Origin: Shewanella putrefaciens
GTDB lineage: Bacteria; Pseudomonadota; Gammaproteobacteria; Enterobacterales; Shewanellaceae
Reading direction: 5' to 3'
Length of the DNA: 64,000 bases
NCBI RefSeq assembly: GCF_016406305.1
Contig: NZ_CP066369.1
Coordinates: forward strand, 1,258,501 to 1,322,500
In this document: piece by piece, positions 27,716 through 36,546 of the stretch
Layout of the letters: each line of letters starts with the position of its first letter
Numbering within the stretch: the first letter of the stretch is position 1
The notes under the pieces: generated by a model
What the model was told of the DNA's origin: nothing
What the model saw: the letters and a program-made list of their open reading frames with translations, nothing else
The model's database searches: none
Program-made: the position numbers and the translations under genes

Positions 27716-29380
27716 ATGTTTTGTATTCAGTGTGAGCAAACTATCCGTACACCCGCTGGCAATGGTTGTAGTTATTCCCAAGGTATGTGTGGCAAGTTGG
27801 CGGCAACGTCCGATCTACAGGATTTATTGATTTATATGCTGCAGGGCGTGTCTGTGTATGCGGTTAAAGCTCGCGGGCTGGGCATTATCGATGCCGAAGT
27901 GGACAGTTTTGTGCCTAAGGCATTTTTCTCTACGCTGACCAACGTCAATTTTGACGATGAACGTCTGATTGCCTACGCGCAGCAGGCCGCTAAATACCGT
28001 GCGAGTTTAAAGCTTGCCTATGAAGCGGCATGTGAGAGAGCTGGGATCGTTGCAGAGCAGGTTCCTGAAGTTGCTCAATTAGTGCTGGGAACGACCAAAG
28101 TTGAAATGCTTTCTCAGGCGCCTATCGCGCTATTGAATAAAGACAAACATGAAATCCATGAGGATATCTTAGGTTTAAGACTGCTTTGCCTATACGGCCT
28201 TAAGGGCGCAGCCGCCTATATGGAGCATGCTCGAGTATTAGGTAAGACGGATGCCAGCATCGCAGAAGGTTTCCATGAAATTATGGCATTTTTGGGTGAG
28301 CCGAGTGTCGATGGCGACAAGTTATTTACCACTGCGATGGACATAGGTCAGCTTAATTATCGCATTATGGCTATGCTCGATGCGGGCGAAACCGAAGCTT
28401 TCGGTCACCCTGAGCCAACAGTGGTGAATACTAAGTCAGTTAAGGGCAAGGCGATTTTAGTCTCCGGCCATGATATGAAGGACTTAGAGCTTATCCTCGA
28501 GCAAACTGCAGGCAAGGGCATCAATGTGTATACCCACGGTGAAATGTTGCCAGCATTAGCGTATCCCGCCTTTAAAAAATATCCTCACCTTGTCGGTAAC
28601 TACGGCAGCGCTTGGCAGAACCAACAAAAGGAGTTCGCTAACTTCCCCGGTGCTGTGGTGATGACATCAAACTGCATTATCGATCCCAATGTGGGCAATT
28701 ATAGCGACCGCATTTTCACCCGCAGCATTGTCGGCTGGCCAGGGGTGACACATATTGTGGGGGATGATTTCTCGGCGGTAGTCGATAAGGCCCTAGCTTT
28801 AGAAGGCTTCCAATACGATGAAATCCCACACAATATCACCATAGGTTTTGCCCGTAATGCCTTAATGACTGCGGCTCCAGCCGTGGTTGATAATGTGAAA
28901 AATGGCTCAATCAAGCACTTCTTCCTCGTTGGGGGCTGTGATGGCGATAAGGCTGAAAGAAGCTATTTTACCGATCTGGCTAAATCTGCCCCTAAAGACT
29001 CAGTGATCCTGACCTTAGGTTGCGGCAAGTACAAGTTCAATAAACTCGACTTTGGTGATATCAACGGTATCCCGCGTTTACTCGATATTGGTCAGTGCAA
29101 CGATGCTTATTCTGCTATTCAGCTTGCGATTGCACTTTCTGAGATTTTTGAGTGCGATATTAATGAATTACCTCTGAGCTTAGTGCTTTCATGGTTCGAG
29201 CAAAAAGCCATTGTTGTATTGTTGACCTTGCTCTCCCTTGGGGTAAAAAACATTCGTACCGGCCCAACACCACCCGCCTTCCTAACGGCAAATTTAGCCA
29301 AAATTTTGGAAGAAAAGTTTGGTCTACGTAATACCACGACCGTCGAGGCCGATTTGAAAACCATGTTAAACGTGGCCTAA
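27716..29380 (+). CDS. hcp: Hybrid-cluster protein (NO / hydroxylamine reductase)
   Basis: A 554-residue protein of the class II Hcp type: the N-terminal cysteines are Cys3, Cys6, Cys18 and Cys25 ([18 protein letters not shown]), ligands of the [2Fe-2S] cluster. The hybrid-cluster ligands appear in [33 protein letters not shown] and [12 protein letters not shown]. coli Hcp is a high-affinity NO reductase and S-nitrosylase under anaerobiosis. Its electron donor Hcr is encoded 77 bases downstream. Confidence 0.97.
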   Translation: MFCIQCEQTIRTPAGNGCSYSQGMCGKLAATSDLQDLLIYMLQGVSVYAVKARGLGIIDAEVDSFVPKAFFSTLTNVNFDDERLIAYAQQAAKYRASLKLAYEAACERAGIVAEQVPEVAQLVLGTTKVEMLSQAPIALLNKDKHEIHEDILGLRLLCLYGLKGAAAYMEHARVLGKTDASIAEGFHEIMAFLGEPSVDGDKLFTTAMDIGQLNYRIMAMLDAGETEAFGHPEPTVVNTKSVKGKAILVSGHDMKDLELILEQTAGKGINVYTHGEMLPALAYPAFKKYPHLVGNYGSAWQNQQKEFANFPGAVVMTSNCIIDPNVGNYSDRIFTRSIVGWPGVTHIVGDDFSAVVDKALALEGFQYDEIPHNITIGFARNALMTAAPAVVDNVKNGSIKHFFLVGGCDGDKAERSYFTDLAKSAPKDSVILTLGCGKYKFNKLDFGDINGIPRLLDIGQCNDAYSAIQLAIALSEIFECDINELPLSLVLSWFEQKAIVVLLTLLSLGVKNIRTGPTPPAFLTANLAKILEEKFGLRNTTTVEADLKTMLNVA

Positions 29381-29402
29381 ATTAACCGAGAACCTTTGTT
29401 TA

Positions 29403-29440
29403 ACTGCGGTTTTAAGCGTTTGAGTAAAACCGCAGTGTTT
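29403..29440 (+). terminator. Strong hairpin between hcp and hcr
   Basis: A perfect 12-bp stem ACTGCGGTTTTA / TAAAACCGCAGT with a ten-base loop, followed by GTTTTG. It may reduce readthrough into hcr or protect the hcp transcript; the T-tract is weak. Confidence 0.6.
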
Positions 29441-29457
29441 TGTGGAATAAGAATGCT

Positions 29458-30573
29458 ATGAATATGAGTCTGATGTCGAGGGAGGGGACATTATCCTTTT
29501 CTCCCCAAAGACAGGAGAGTTTCAATCAATTAGTGTGCGTCGAACGCTGGAACGAAACTGCTGATGTGGTGAGCTTTCGTTTTCAAGCCGGCGAGCCAAT
29601 GAAGTTTGATTATAAGCCTGGCCAGTTTATGACCTTAGTGCTTGAGATCAACGGTGAACAGGCTTGTCGCAGTTATACCTTATCTTCCACACCCTCGCGG
29701 CCCTATTCCCTTATGGTGACCATTAAGCGAGTCGAAGGTGGGCTGGTCTCCAATTATCTTATTGACCATCTGCAGCCGGGGCAAAGTGTTCGAGTATTAC
29801 CGCCAACGGGGCAGTTTAATCTGTTTGATATTCCTGCAAAAAAATATCTATTCTTGAGTGCTGGCTGCGGCATTACCCCTATGTACTCTATGTCCCGTTA
29901 TCTTACCGATAGCCAGATGGACGCCGATATTGCCTTTGTACACAGTGCGCGCTCCGAAGCGGACATCATTTTTAAATCCTCCTTAGCCACTATGGCGCAG
30001 CGTCATAGTCGTTTTAAGCTGCGTTACATGCTGGAATCTATCACAACAGAAACACCATGGCATGGGGATGAGGTTTTACATGAAATAGGGCGTTTAAGTG
30101 CCGAAAGTTTACTTAATTTAGTGCCTGATTTTGCGGAAAGAACCGTGTTTTTATGCGGCCCAGAGCCTTATATGCAGGCCGTAAAACGTTTACTGGGCGA
30201 GCTTAATTTTGATATGGCTCAATTGCACCATGAAAGCTTTGCCACCGCGGTCAAAGATGCGCAGCACAGAGTCAAGCAGGCTGAGATGCAGGGCATAAAG
30301 CCCGCCAATTCCAGTTCGTCTTTTATGTTGTCCATCGGCGATAGAAAGCGCGTGTTAACTTCAGAGCAAAGCCTACTCGAAGGCATTGAGGCCGAAGGTT
30401 TGCCGATTATTGCCGCCTGCCGCTCTGGCGTCTGTGGTGCCTGCAAGTGCCAAGTGCTTGAGGGAGAAACTGAATCCAGCAGCACTATGACATTAACCCC
30501 CGCTGAGATTGAAGCTGGCTTTGTGTTAGCCTGTTCAACTAAGTTGAAGTCCGATATCACCTTGTCCTTGTAG
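29458..30573 (+). CDS. hcr: NADH oxidoreductase Hcr (Hcp reductase)
   Basis: A 371-residue flavo-iron-sulfur reductase. The FAD domain (RSYTLSSTPS near residue 75) and NAD domain (FLSAGCGITPMYSMSRYL; VFLCGPEPYM) are followed by a C-terminal plant-type [2Fe-2S] domain with CRSGVCGACKC and a later cysteine in LACS. It passes electrons from NADH to Hcp. Start uncertain: a GTG at 29440 lies in frame in the intergenic hairpin region; ATG 29458 is used because it follows GGAATAAG. Confidence 0.92.
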   Translation: MNMSLMSREGTLSFSPQRQESFNQLVCVERWNETADVVSFRFQAGEPMKFDYKPGQFMTLVLEINGEQACRSYTLSSTPSRPYSLMVTIKRVEGGLVSNYLIDHLQPGQSVRVLPPTGQFNLFDIPAKKYLFLSAGCGITPMYSMSRYLTDSQMDADIAFVHSARSEADIIFKSSLATMAQRHSRFKLRYMLESITTETPWHGDEVLHEIGRLSAESLLNLVPDFAERTVFLCGPEPYMQAVKRLLGELNFDMAQLHHESFATAVKDAQHRVKQAEMQGIKPANSSSSFMLSIGDRKRVLTSEQSLLEGIEAEGLPIIAACRSGVCGACKCQVLEGETESSSTMTLTPAEIEAGFVLACSTKLKSDITLSL

Positions 30574-30706
30574 TCTGTATGGGCATTGATTTTTGAGCGG
30601 AAATATTTTAATTCCTTAGTTGCGATTATTTACCCGAGAACGTAAGGTTAAAGACAAGGGCGTTGATTGTGAGCGCCCAGTCCCATTGTCTGGCTGGAGT
30701 CTCTCA

Positions 30707-31042
30707 ATGACAACGACAACCACCTATGCCGCAAAAATTGAAGATCGTAGCCTTGGGCATTTGCTTTATGCTTTGATGTCGGGCTTCCCGCTACTTTTGC
30801 TTCCTGTACTCTTGAGTCTGTTTATCAACCTATCCCAACGCCAAACATTGCATAATGGTTTGCTTGCTTCGCATCTGCGTTGGCAGCGCCATTCCAATAT
30901 TATTTTTATCGGCCTGTTGGCTCTCGGTTATTGGGTGCCTGTCACTTGGCTCAGTCTTTCGATTTATCTCTTTGGTATTATTTGGTTTTGCCATCGGATC
31001 CTAAAAGGCTGGTTAAGCTTATTGGATGGTTTAGAAATCTAA
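30707..31042 (+). CDS. Hypothetical inner-membrane protein
   Basis: A 111-residue protein with an N-terminal Thr-rich segment and three hydrophobic segments (about 21-40, 62-76 and 80-97). I do not recognise a family. An in-frame start exists at 30620, but GGAG at 30696-30699 fits ATG 30707. It lies between hcr and a CPA1 antiporter. Confidence 0.6.
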   Translation: MTTTTTYAAKIEDRSLGHLLYALMSGFPLLLLPVLLSLFINLSQRQTLHNGLLASHLRWQRHSNIIFIGLLALGYWVPVTWLSLSIYLFGIIWFCHRILKGWLSLLDGLEI

Positions 31043-31086
31043 ATATGTGCTAGAGTCTCTGCATCTGTGCGTTGAAAGAGGCTCCC

Positions 31087-32367
31087 ATGTCCAGCTATCA
31101 AATTCTCTGTATTCTCTGTGCGTTAGCCTTAATCACCTCAGTAATCTCTTCACGGGTGCATAAATTACAAGAAACCGTTGCTATCACGGCTTTGGCCCTA
31201 GGGATGAGTTTATTGCTCCTCCTCGGGGGAAAGGCGCTTGGGGGCGAAGTATATGGCTATTTTGTGGTTGGGCTTGAGAAACTCGATTTTCAGGCGCTCT
31301 TACTGAACGGCATGCTCGGTTTCTTACTTTTCGCTGGCGCCCTGCAGATCCGCTTATCAATATTAAAGCACCAAAAGTGGGAGATCCTTATCCTTGCCTG
31401 TGTGAGCACATTGCTGTCGACCTTTATTATTGGTGGTCTGCTGTTTTGGGCGGCGCCCCAGTTGGGATTACCCCTAGCGCTCACCCATTGCCTACTCTTT
31501 GGCGCCTTAATTTCTCCCACGGATCCCATTGCCGTGCTGGCCATTTTAAAGAAGATGGGAGCCCCGGAGGATATCGCCATTCAAGTGGAGGGGGAGTCTC
31601 TATTTAATGATGGTATAGGGTTAGTCGTTTTTGTGGTGTTGTCCCAAATGGCGTTTTCGACCGAGCCCATTACGGCTCTGCAGGTATCGGGCTTGTTTGT
31701 CCATGAGGCGATAGGTGGTCTGATTTACGGCGCGGTATTAGGTTTCTTACTACATCTTTTTTTCCGTTACTGTGAGGAAGAAACCCAACTGATGTTAGTG
31801 ACTTTGCTTATTCCGACTGCGGGATATGTGATGGCGGAGGTTTTTGGGGTTTCTGGACCGCTCGCTATGGTAAGTGCTGGTATTATCATAGGTAATTTCA
31901 GTGTGCCTAAATATTTTGTTCGTCAGGAGCGGGTTAAGTTACTGACATTTTGGTCACTGATCGAATCCTTCTTCAATGCGCTACTCTTCCTGCTACTTGG
32001 TCTATTACTGTTACTTGTGACGTTTAAAGCACCACTGTGGTGGTTTATGTTTTTGGCGATTCCGCTCGTGCTATTGGCACGCGCCGTCAGTGTGTTACTG
32101 CCTTATCGGGGATTTAGAATGGTTAAATCCTACAATCCCTATGCCGAGTCTATTTTGATTTGGGGTGGGCTACGTGGCGGATTAGCACTGGCAATGGCCA
32201 TGAGCCTACCGCAGGGGATAGTGGTCGATACGAGCAGTGGTGTGGAGCTACGCGAGCTCTTATTGGTGATGACCTATGCTGTGGTGGTGTTTTCTATCTT
32301 AGTGCAAGGTTCGACTATGGCAGGGCTTATTCGCAGGAGTAATGCTGTGCCAGTCAATGCGAAATAG
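31087..32367 (+). CDS. CPA1-family Na+/H+ antiporter (NhaP-like)
   Basis: A 426-residue protein with about 12-13 hydrophobic segments. The CPA1 ion-site motif appears as GALISPTDPIAVLAILKK, followed by VEGESLFNDGIGLVVF and the C-terminal WGGLRGGLALAMAMSLP, all typical of NhaP-type cation/proton antiporters. Start ATG 31087 follows AAAGAGG. Substrate (Na+, K+ or Li+) is not predictable. No cytoplasmic RCK or CBS tail is present. Confidence 0.92.
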   Translation: MSSYQILCILCALALITSVISSRVHKLQETVAITALALGMSLLLLLGGKALGGEVYGYFVVGLEKLDFQALLLNGMLGFLLFAGALQIRLSILKHQKWEILILACVSTLLSTFIIGGLLFWAAPQLGLPLALTHCLLFGALISPTDPIAVLAILKKMGAPEDIAIQVEGESLFNDGIGLVVFVVLSQMAFSTEPITALQVSGLFVHEAIGGLIYGAVLGFLLHLFFRYCEEETQLMLVTLLIPTAGYVMAEVFGVSGPLAMVSAGIIIGNFSVPKYFVRQERVKLLTFWSLIESFFNALLFLLLGLLLLLVTFKAPLWWFMFLAIPLVLLARAVSVLLPYRGFRMVKSYNPYAESILIWGGLRGGLALAMAMSLPQGIVVDTSSGVELRELLLVMTYAVVVFSILVQGSTMAGLIRRSNAVPVNAK

Positions 32368-32406
32368 GGTAGCTGGCCTGCGCCCAAATAAGCTTATCTG
32401 TGATAA

Positions 32407-32440
32407 AAAAGCCACAGATCAGTGCTGTGGCTTTTCTTTT
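32407..32440. terminator. Bidirectional terminator between CPA1 antiporter and pheA
   Basis: AAAAGCCACAG / CTGTGGCTTTT stem with a seven-base loop and T-tracts on both strands, between convergent genes. Confidence 0.9.
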
Positions 32441-32450
32441 ATCTTAAAGG

Positions 32451-34427
32451 TTAACGATATAATTCCCGCACAACTTGGGCCATGAGTTCGAGCCCATCGT
32501 CTTCGAGTGTGCAGTTAAGTACTAAACCATCGGCCTTAAGTTGTTTAATCCCTTGGGTTTGCAGTACCAAAGCGTCCTGCGTTATGGCATAACAAGGGTT
32601 GATCACTATGGGTAAATGACTCGTGGCTTTAATTTGGATCAGGCTAGTTAGATCTAAAGTCGGAAGATTCGCGTGGTTAAAAGTGCGAACTCCCGAATCG
32701 CAGAGGATCAGCTGTTGATTGCCTTGGCTTAAGATAATCTCGGTTGCCGCCAAAAATTCCTCATAGCTTGCCATATCATTACGCTCGAGCAATAGTGGCA
32801 TAGGCAGTGTGCCCGCTTGGGTCAATAGGGCTTGGTTAAACATTTGTTTTCCATTGATAAACAACATGTCGGCCTGTTGGGTTGCCAGTGCCATATCCGC
32901 GCTTTGTTCTACGGCGACAATGCACAGTAAATCGTACTGATGCAGAATTTGACGCAGTTTAGCTAAGGTTAACTCGGGTGAGACTAAGAGGTTTACCGCT
33001 TCCAGAATAATGGCTTGAAACCCGATTTCCTTAAGCTGCTTCACCCTATGCTCAAATTGAGATAACGCTAAGGGAGACAGTTCCTTAGTCAGGCTCATCT
33101 TGGCTATCACCCCAATATGGCCGGCGCCGATACTCAATGGACCGCTGCTAATTTCGCTGTCCTGCGCTTTATAAGCTTTGCTGTATCTATAGGGGCTTAT
33201 TTCCGGCGTATTGTCGCTCAGATTCTGAGTCTTAGAGGTGCTAGGTTCAATCAGCAGTTGGCTGTTACTCAACTGTGTTGGTTTGACTGTTTCGCAGGGG
33301 TAGCAGCCTAATACTTTGATAAAACGCGTGATCCGCTCTAATTGCTTTAATCCTGCCTGCATGGCTTCGCTGGATATATTGGCATCGATATCGAGGTAGA
33401 ACATTTCTTCCCAGGGGGTGCCCGGGATTGGGCGAGACTCTAACTTGCTCATATTCAATTGATGGGCCTTCAGGACGAGTAAGGCCTCGACTAAGGCTCC
33501 GGCCTTTTGACCCGTGGCCATGATTAAGGTCGTTTTTGCGGGGAGTTGTTCAGGCACAGCTACGGCTTTACGGGCGACAACAATAAAACGGCTTTGGTTG
33601 ATTTTTTGATTCGCAAGGCCCGCTTCAATGGACTCTAACTGATAGAGCGCACCACCTTCGGCGCTACCAATCGCCCCAGCACTATTGTCAGCACTTTGAT
33701 TGACCTTTTCCATTGCCTCGGCGCTGCTCGAACAATATTCTAGCCTTAAGTCCTTGTGTTGACTGAGATAACGGCTGCATTGGCTGATAGGCTGTGGATG
33801 GGCGTAAACTGTCTTGATATCGCTCAATTTACTGCCGGGTTTGCCAAGTAAACAATGGCTTACTTCTATTGTGGTCTCGCCAACGATGGAGAGGCTAGTA
33901 TGTTGCAGTACGTCATACACTTCGTTGATCGAACCCGATGAGGTATTTTCAATCGGTAGGAACCCATAATCGGCATGACCCGATTCAACCGCTTGCACAA
34001 TTTCATCGAAACTTTGGCAGCCTAAATCCAACATATCGACTTGGCGGCGCAGGCAATAACGGGTTGCCGCAAGGTATGAATAGGAGCCCCTAGCGCCAAG
34101 ATAGGCGATACAATACTGCTGTTTTTGCGTTTCAGGATTGGCGCGGCCGTGTAAATAAGCCTGCTGATTGAGCACTGAATCTTCGATAATGCTTTGATAA
34201 AGGGAGATCACATAGTGGGCATCTAGGCCTTTTTCCCGTCCTTCCTTAACCAGTCTAGTGAGTAATTCCTTTTCCCTTTGGGTGTCCCTAATGGGTCTGA
34301 TATCGACCTCTTTGCTGCGGGCCACTTCTAAACTTAAGCGTCGGCGCTCGGCGAGTAATGAGAGCAGTTCATTATCGAGTTGAGTGATTTGTTCTCGAGT
34401 TTGATTTAAAGGCTGTGGTTTATGCAT
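32451..34427 (-). CDS. pheA: Chorismate mutase / prephenate dehydratase PheA with C-terminal pseudo-DAHP-synthase domain
   Basis: A 658-residue protein, about 270 longer than E. coli PheA (386). An AroQ chorismate mutase (about 1-90), prephenate dehydratase (about 105-290; AYLGARGSYSYLAATR, PIENTSSGSINEVYD) and ACT domain with intact phenylalanine-site motifs GALV and ESRP (about 298-380) make up a normal P-protein. After a polar linker, residues about 436-658 resemble a type I-beta DAHP synthase: ADMLFINGKQMFNQALL, LLLERNDMASYEEFLAATE, LILCDSGVRTF, LPTLDLTSL and SHLPIVINP. The catalytic GPCS cysteine, the Lys of LLKRG, the His of DPSH and the late EVH motif are all replaced. The start is ATG 34427, preceded by TTGAGGTCAGA; the ATG at 34448 has no ribosome site. 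Expression is controlled by a leader-peptide attenuator. Confidence 0.95.
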   Translation of the reverse strand: MHKPQPLNQTREQITQLDNELLSLLAERRRLSLEVARSKEVDIRPIRDTQREKELLTRLVKEGREKGLDAHYVISLYQSIIEDSVLNQQAYLHGRANPETQKQQYCIAYLGARGSYSYLAATRYCLRRQVDMLDLGCQSFDEIVQAVESGHADYGFLPIENTSSGSINEVYDVLQHTSLSIVGETTIEVSHCLLGKPGSKLSDIKTVYAHPQPISQCSRYLSQHKDLRLEYCSSSAEAMEKVNQSADNSAGAIGSAEGGALYQLESIEAGLANQKINQSRFIVVARKAVAVPEQLPAKTTLIMATGQKAGALVEALLVLKAHQLNMSKLESRPIPGTPWEEMFYLDIDANISSEAMQAGLKQLERITRFIKVLGCYPCETVKPTQLSNSQLLIEPSTSKTQNLSDNTPEISPYRYSKAYKAQDSEISSGPLSIGAGHIGVIAKMSLTKELSPLALSQFEHRVKQLKEIGFQAIILEAVNLLVSPELTLAKLRQILHQYDLLCIVAVEQSADMALATQQADMLFINGKQMFNQALLTQAGTLPMPLLLERNDMASYEEFLAATEIILSQGNQQLILCDSGVRTFNHANLPTLDLTSLIQIKATSHLPIVINPCYAITQDALVLQTQGIKQLKADGLVLNCTLEDDGLELMAQVVRELYR

Positions 34428-34478
34428 TCTGACCTCAATTGCCGCCATATATTATGTATTTTATCAACCATTTAAGAC

Positions 34479-34511
34479 AAAAAAGCCTCCCAGTGGGGAG
34501 GCTTTGGATTT
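34479..34511 (-). terminator. pheA attenuator: terminator with competing antiterminator arm
   Basis: On the minus strand the terminator stem AAAGCCTCCC / GGGAGGCTTT (34505-34496 and 34491-34482, loop CACT) ends in six U. The upstream arm GGAGGCGGATTT (34544-34533) can instead pair with AAATCC and GCCTCC within 34511-34497, with a three-base bulge, which destroys the terminator. The upstream arm starts at the leader-peptide stop codon. Confidence 0.9.
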
Positions 34512-34543
34512 TTACTTTCGTTTTTACACAGTAAATCCGCCTC

Positions 34544-34597
34544 CTAGAGTGGGGGTGTAAAAAAGAAAGTAAAAAAAGTAGTCGTCATCGTTTTCAT
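34544..34597 (-). CDS. pheL: pheA leader peptide, MKTMTTTFFTFFFTPPL
   Basis: A 17-codon reading frame ending in TAG, with five phenylalanine codons among seven consecutive residues. It is the functional equivalent of E. coli PheL. When Phe-tRNA is short, a ribosome stalls on the Phe codons and leaves the GGAGGC arm free for antitermination. When it is abundant, the ribosome reaches the stop codon, which covers that arm, and the terminator forms. No Shine-Dalgarno sequence is seen; the second ATG (34588) is an alternative start. Confidence 0.85.
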   Translation of the reverse strand: MKTMTTTFFTFFFTPPL

Positions 34598-34604
34598 GGG
34601 GTTA

Positions 34605-34633
34605 AAACTAAAGGGCTGGGGCGTGGCTGTCAA
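34605..34633 (-). promoter_or_regulatory. Candidate pheA promoter
   Basis: A perfect TTGACA (34633-34628) is followed after 17 bases by TAGTTT (34610-34605). Transcription would begin close to the leader-peptide ATG at 34597. The -10 match is only three of six. The remainder of the gap from 34634 to the pepA terminator holds no gene. Confidence 0.5.
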
Positions 34634-34727
34634 TCAAAACTTGCTCAAGATGAGGGATTATCCGGTACAAAGGAGAATAGATTAATTCTCCTAGGCATGA
34701 GGGGAAAAACTCTAGTTTCAAAGAGAT

Positions 34728-34760
34728 AAAAAAAGCGAAGAGGATTCTCTTCGCTTTTTG
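34728..34760 (-). terminator. Intrinsic terminator after pepA
   Basis: A 13-bp stem AAAAAGCGAAGAG / CTCTTCGCTTTTT with a four-base loop, 25 bases beyond the pepA stop on the minus strand. Confidence 0.92.
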
Positions 34761-34784
34761 TGAGCATTAACTTATTAGTTAAAC

Positions 34785-36293
34785 TTACTCGCCTAATTCA
34801 ACGCCTGCACGGTTGATTAAGAACTGAGTCAAAATCGGTACTGGGCGGCCAGTGGATCCTTTATTGGCTCCGCTGTTCCACGCAGTTCCGGCCACATCTA
34901 AATGTGCCCAATTGTACTTTTTCGCAAAACGTGACAGGAAGCAGGCCGCGGTAATGGCACCCGCTGGACGACCACCCAGGTTGGTCATGTCCGCAAATGG
35001 GCTGTCGAGCATATCTTGGTACTCATCCCATAACGGCATGCGCCATGCGCGGTCACCACTTTGCTCACCGGCATTTAACAGCTCGTGTGCCAATGGGTTG
35101 TGGGATGAGAATAGGCCTGAAGCATGCTTACCTAAGGCGATAACGCAGGCACCCGTTAGGGTCGCTGTGTCAATCACCAGTTCTGGGTCGAAGCGTTCAA
35201 CATAAGTTAACACGTCGCACAGCACCAGACGGCCTTCGGCGTCGGTATTAAGCACTTCAACGGTTTGGCCTGACATAGTGGTCAGAATATCACCCGGACG
35301 ATAGGCATTACCCGATGGCATGTTTTCACAACCTGCGAGCACACCGACGACATTGATAGGTAACTTCATCTCACAGATGGCTTTCATGGTGCCAATCACA
35401 CCCGCAGCGCCGCCCATGTCGTACTTCATTTCATCCATAGCTTCGCCAGGTTTTAACGAAATACCACCAGAGTCGAAGGTTAACCCTTTACCAACCAAAA
35501 CAATTGGTTTTTCAGTACTATCGACGGCGCCTTTATATTCCATCACTGTCATAATGGATTCGTTGGCGCTGGCACGGCCCACTGCGAGGTAAGAGTTCAT
35601 GCCTAGCTTGGCCATTTGCTCTTCACCTACGGTGGTGACATGCAGGTTTTCATGTATTTCAGCCAGTTGGCGCGCTTGCGAGGCTAAATAGGCTGGATTG
35701 CAGATATTCGGTGGCATATTGGCCACATCACGGCATAAATGCACACCCGCAGATACGGCCATACCATGTTCAATGGCGCGTTCACCTAAGGTTAATTCGC
35801 GGCGAGTTGGCACGTTGAACACTAACTTACGCAGTGGACGACGGGTTTCACCTTTGCGGCTTTTTAATGCATCGAAGCAATATAAGCTGTTATTGGTGGT
35901 TTCGACGGCTTGACGTACTTTCCAATAGGTATCACGACCTTTAACATGCAACTCGGTTAAGAAGCATACGGCTTCCATTGAGCCAGTTTCATTTAAGGTG
36001 TTGATTGTTTTAGTAATGATCTGCTTATATTGGCGTTCGTCTAGTTCTCGTTCTTTGCCACAGCCAACTAATAATACACGCTCACTCAATACGTTAGGAA
36101 CGTGGTGCAGCAATAACATCTGGCCAGGCTTGCCCTCCAGATCGCCGCGACGCAACAGATTACTGATATAACCTTCGCTAATCTTGTCTAATTGCTCGGC
36201 GATACCCGATAGACGGCGAGGTTCATAAACACCCACAACGATACAAGCTGAGCGTTGTTTTTCGGGGCTACCGCTCTTTACGCTAAACTCCAT
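34785..36293 (-). CDS. pepA: Leucyl aminopeptidase PepA (M17)
   Basis: A 502-residue zinc/manganese aminopeptidase, nearly collinear with E. coli PepA (503), starting [21 protein letters not shown]. The M17 signature [10 protein letters not shown] and the metal and catalytic region [17 protein letters not shown] are intact. E. coli PepA also binds DNA at Xer sites and carAB. ATG 36293 is chosen over GTG 36299 because it has GGAGT five to six bases upstream and matches the family start. It is divergent from lptF, the conserved pairing. Confidence 0.98.
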   Translation of the reverse strand: MEFSVKSGSPEKQRSACIVVGVYEPRRLSGIAEQLDKISEGYISNLLRRGDLEGKPGQMLLLHHVPNVLSERVLLVGCGKERELDERQYKQIITKTINTLNETGSMEAVCFLTELHVKGRDTYWKVRQAVETTNNSLYCFDALKSRKGETRRPLRKLVFNVPTRRELTLGERAIEHGMAVSAGVHLCRDVANMPPNICNPAYLASQARQLAEIHENLHVTTVGEEQMAKLGMNSYLAVGRASANESIMTVMEYKGAVDSTEKPIVLVGKGLTFDSGGISLKPGEAMDEMKYDMGGAAGVIGTMKAICEMKLPINVVGVLAGCENMPSGNAYRPGDILTTMSGQTVEVLNTDAEGRLVLCDVLTYVERFDPELVIDTATLTGACVIALGKHASGLFSSHNPLAHELLNAGEQSGDRAWRMPLWDEYQDMLDSPFADMTNLGGRPAGAITAACFLSRFAKKYNWAHLDVAGTAWNSGANKGSTGRPVPILTQFLINRAGVELGE

Positions 36294-36546
36294 GAGCACT
36301 CCTAGATTCTTAAAGACAAATTTTTATATTTATTGGATAATGTCTGCTTGTCCCGGAAAGGGCCTAAGTTATTACTCCAAAGGTGATTTATTCTCGGCAT
36401 TTAAGTCACGTGTTTGTAAAACACTCGTATACTTAAGTTTGCCAGGAACCCCTGAAGCTGGTCAGAAAACTATCAAAAGTAAACAGTTTACATGAAAGTT
36501 AGTCTGTTACCAGCAAAAAGATAAGTTTAGAGACCGGATCCTACCT

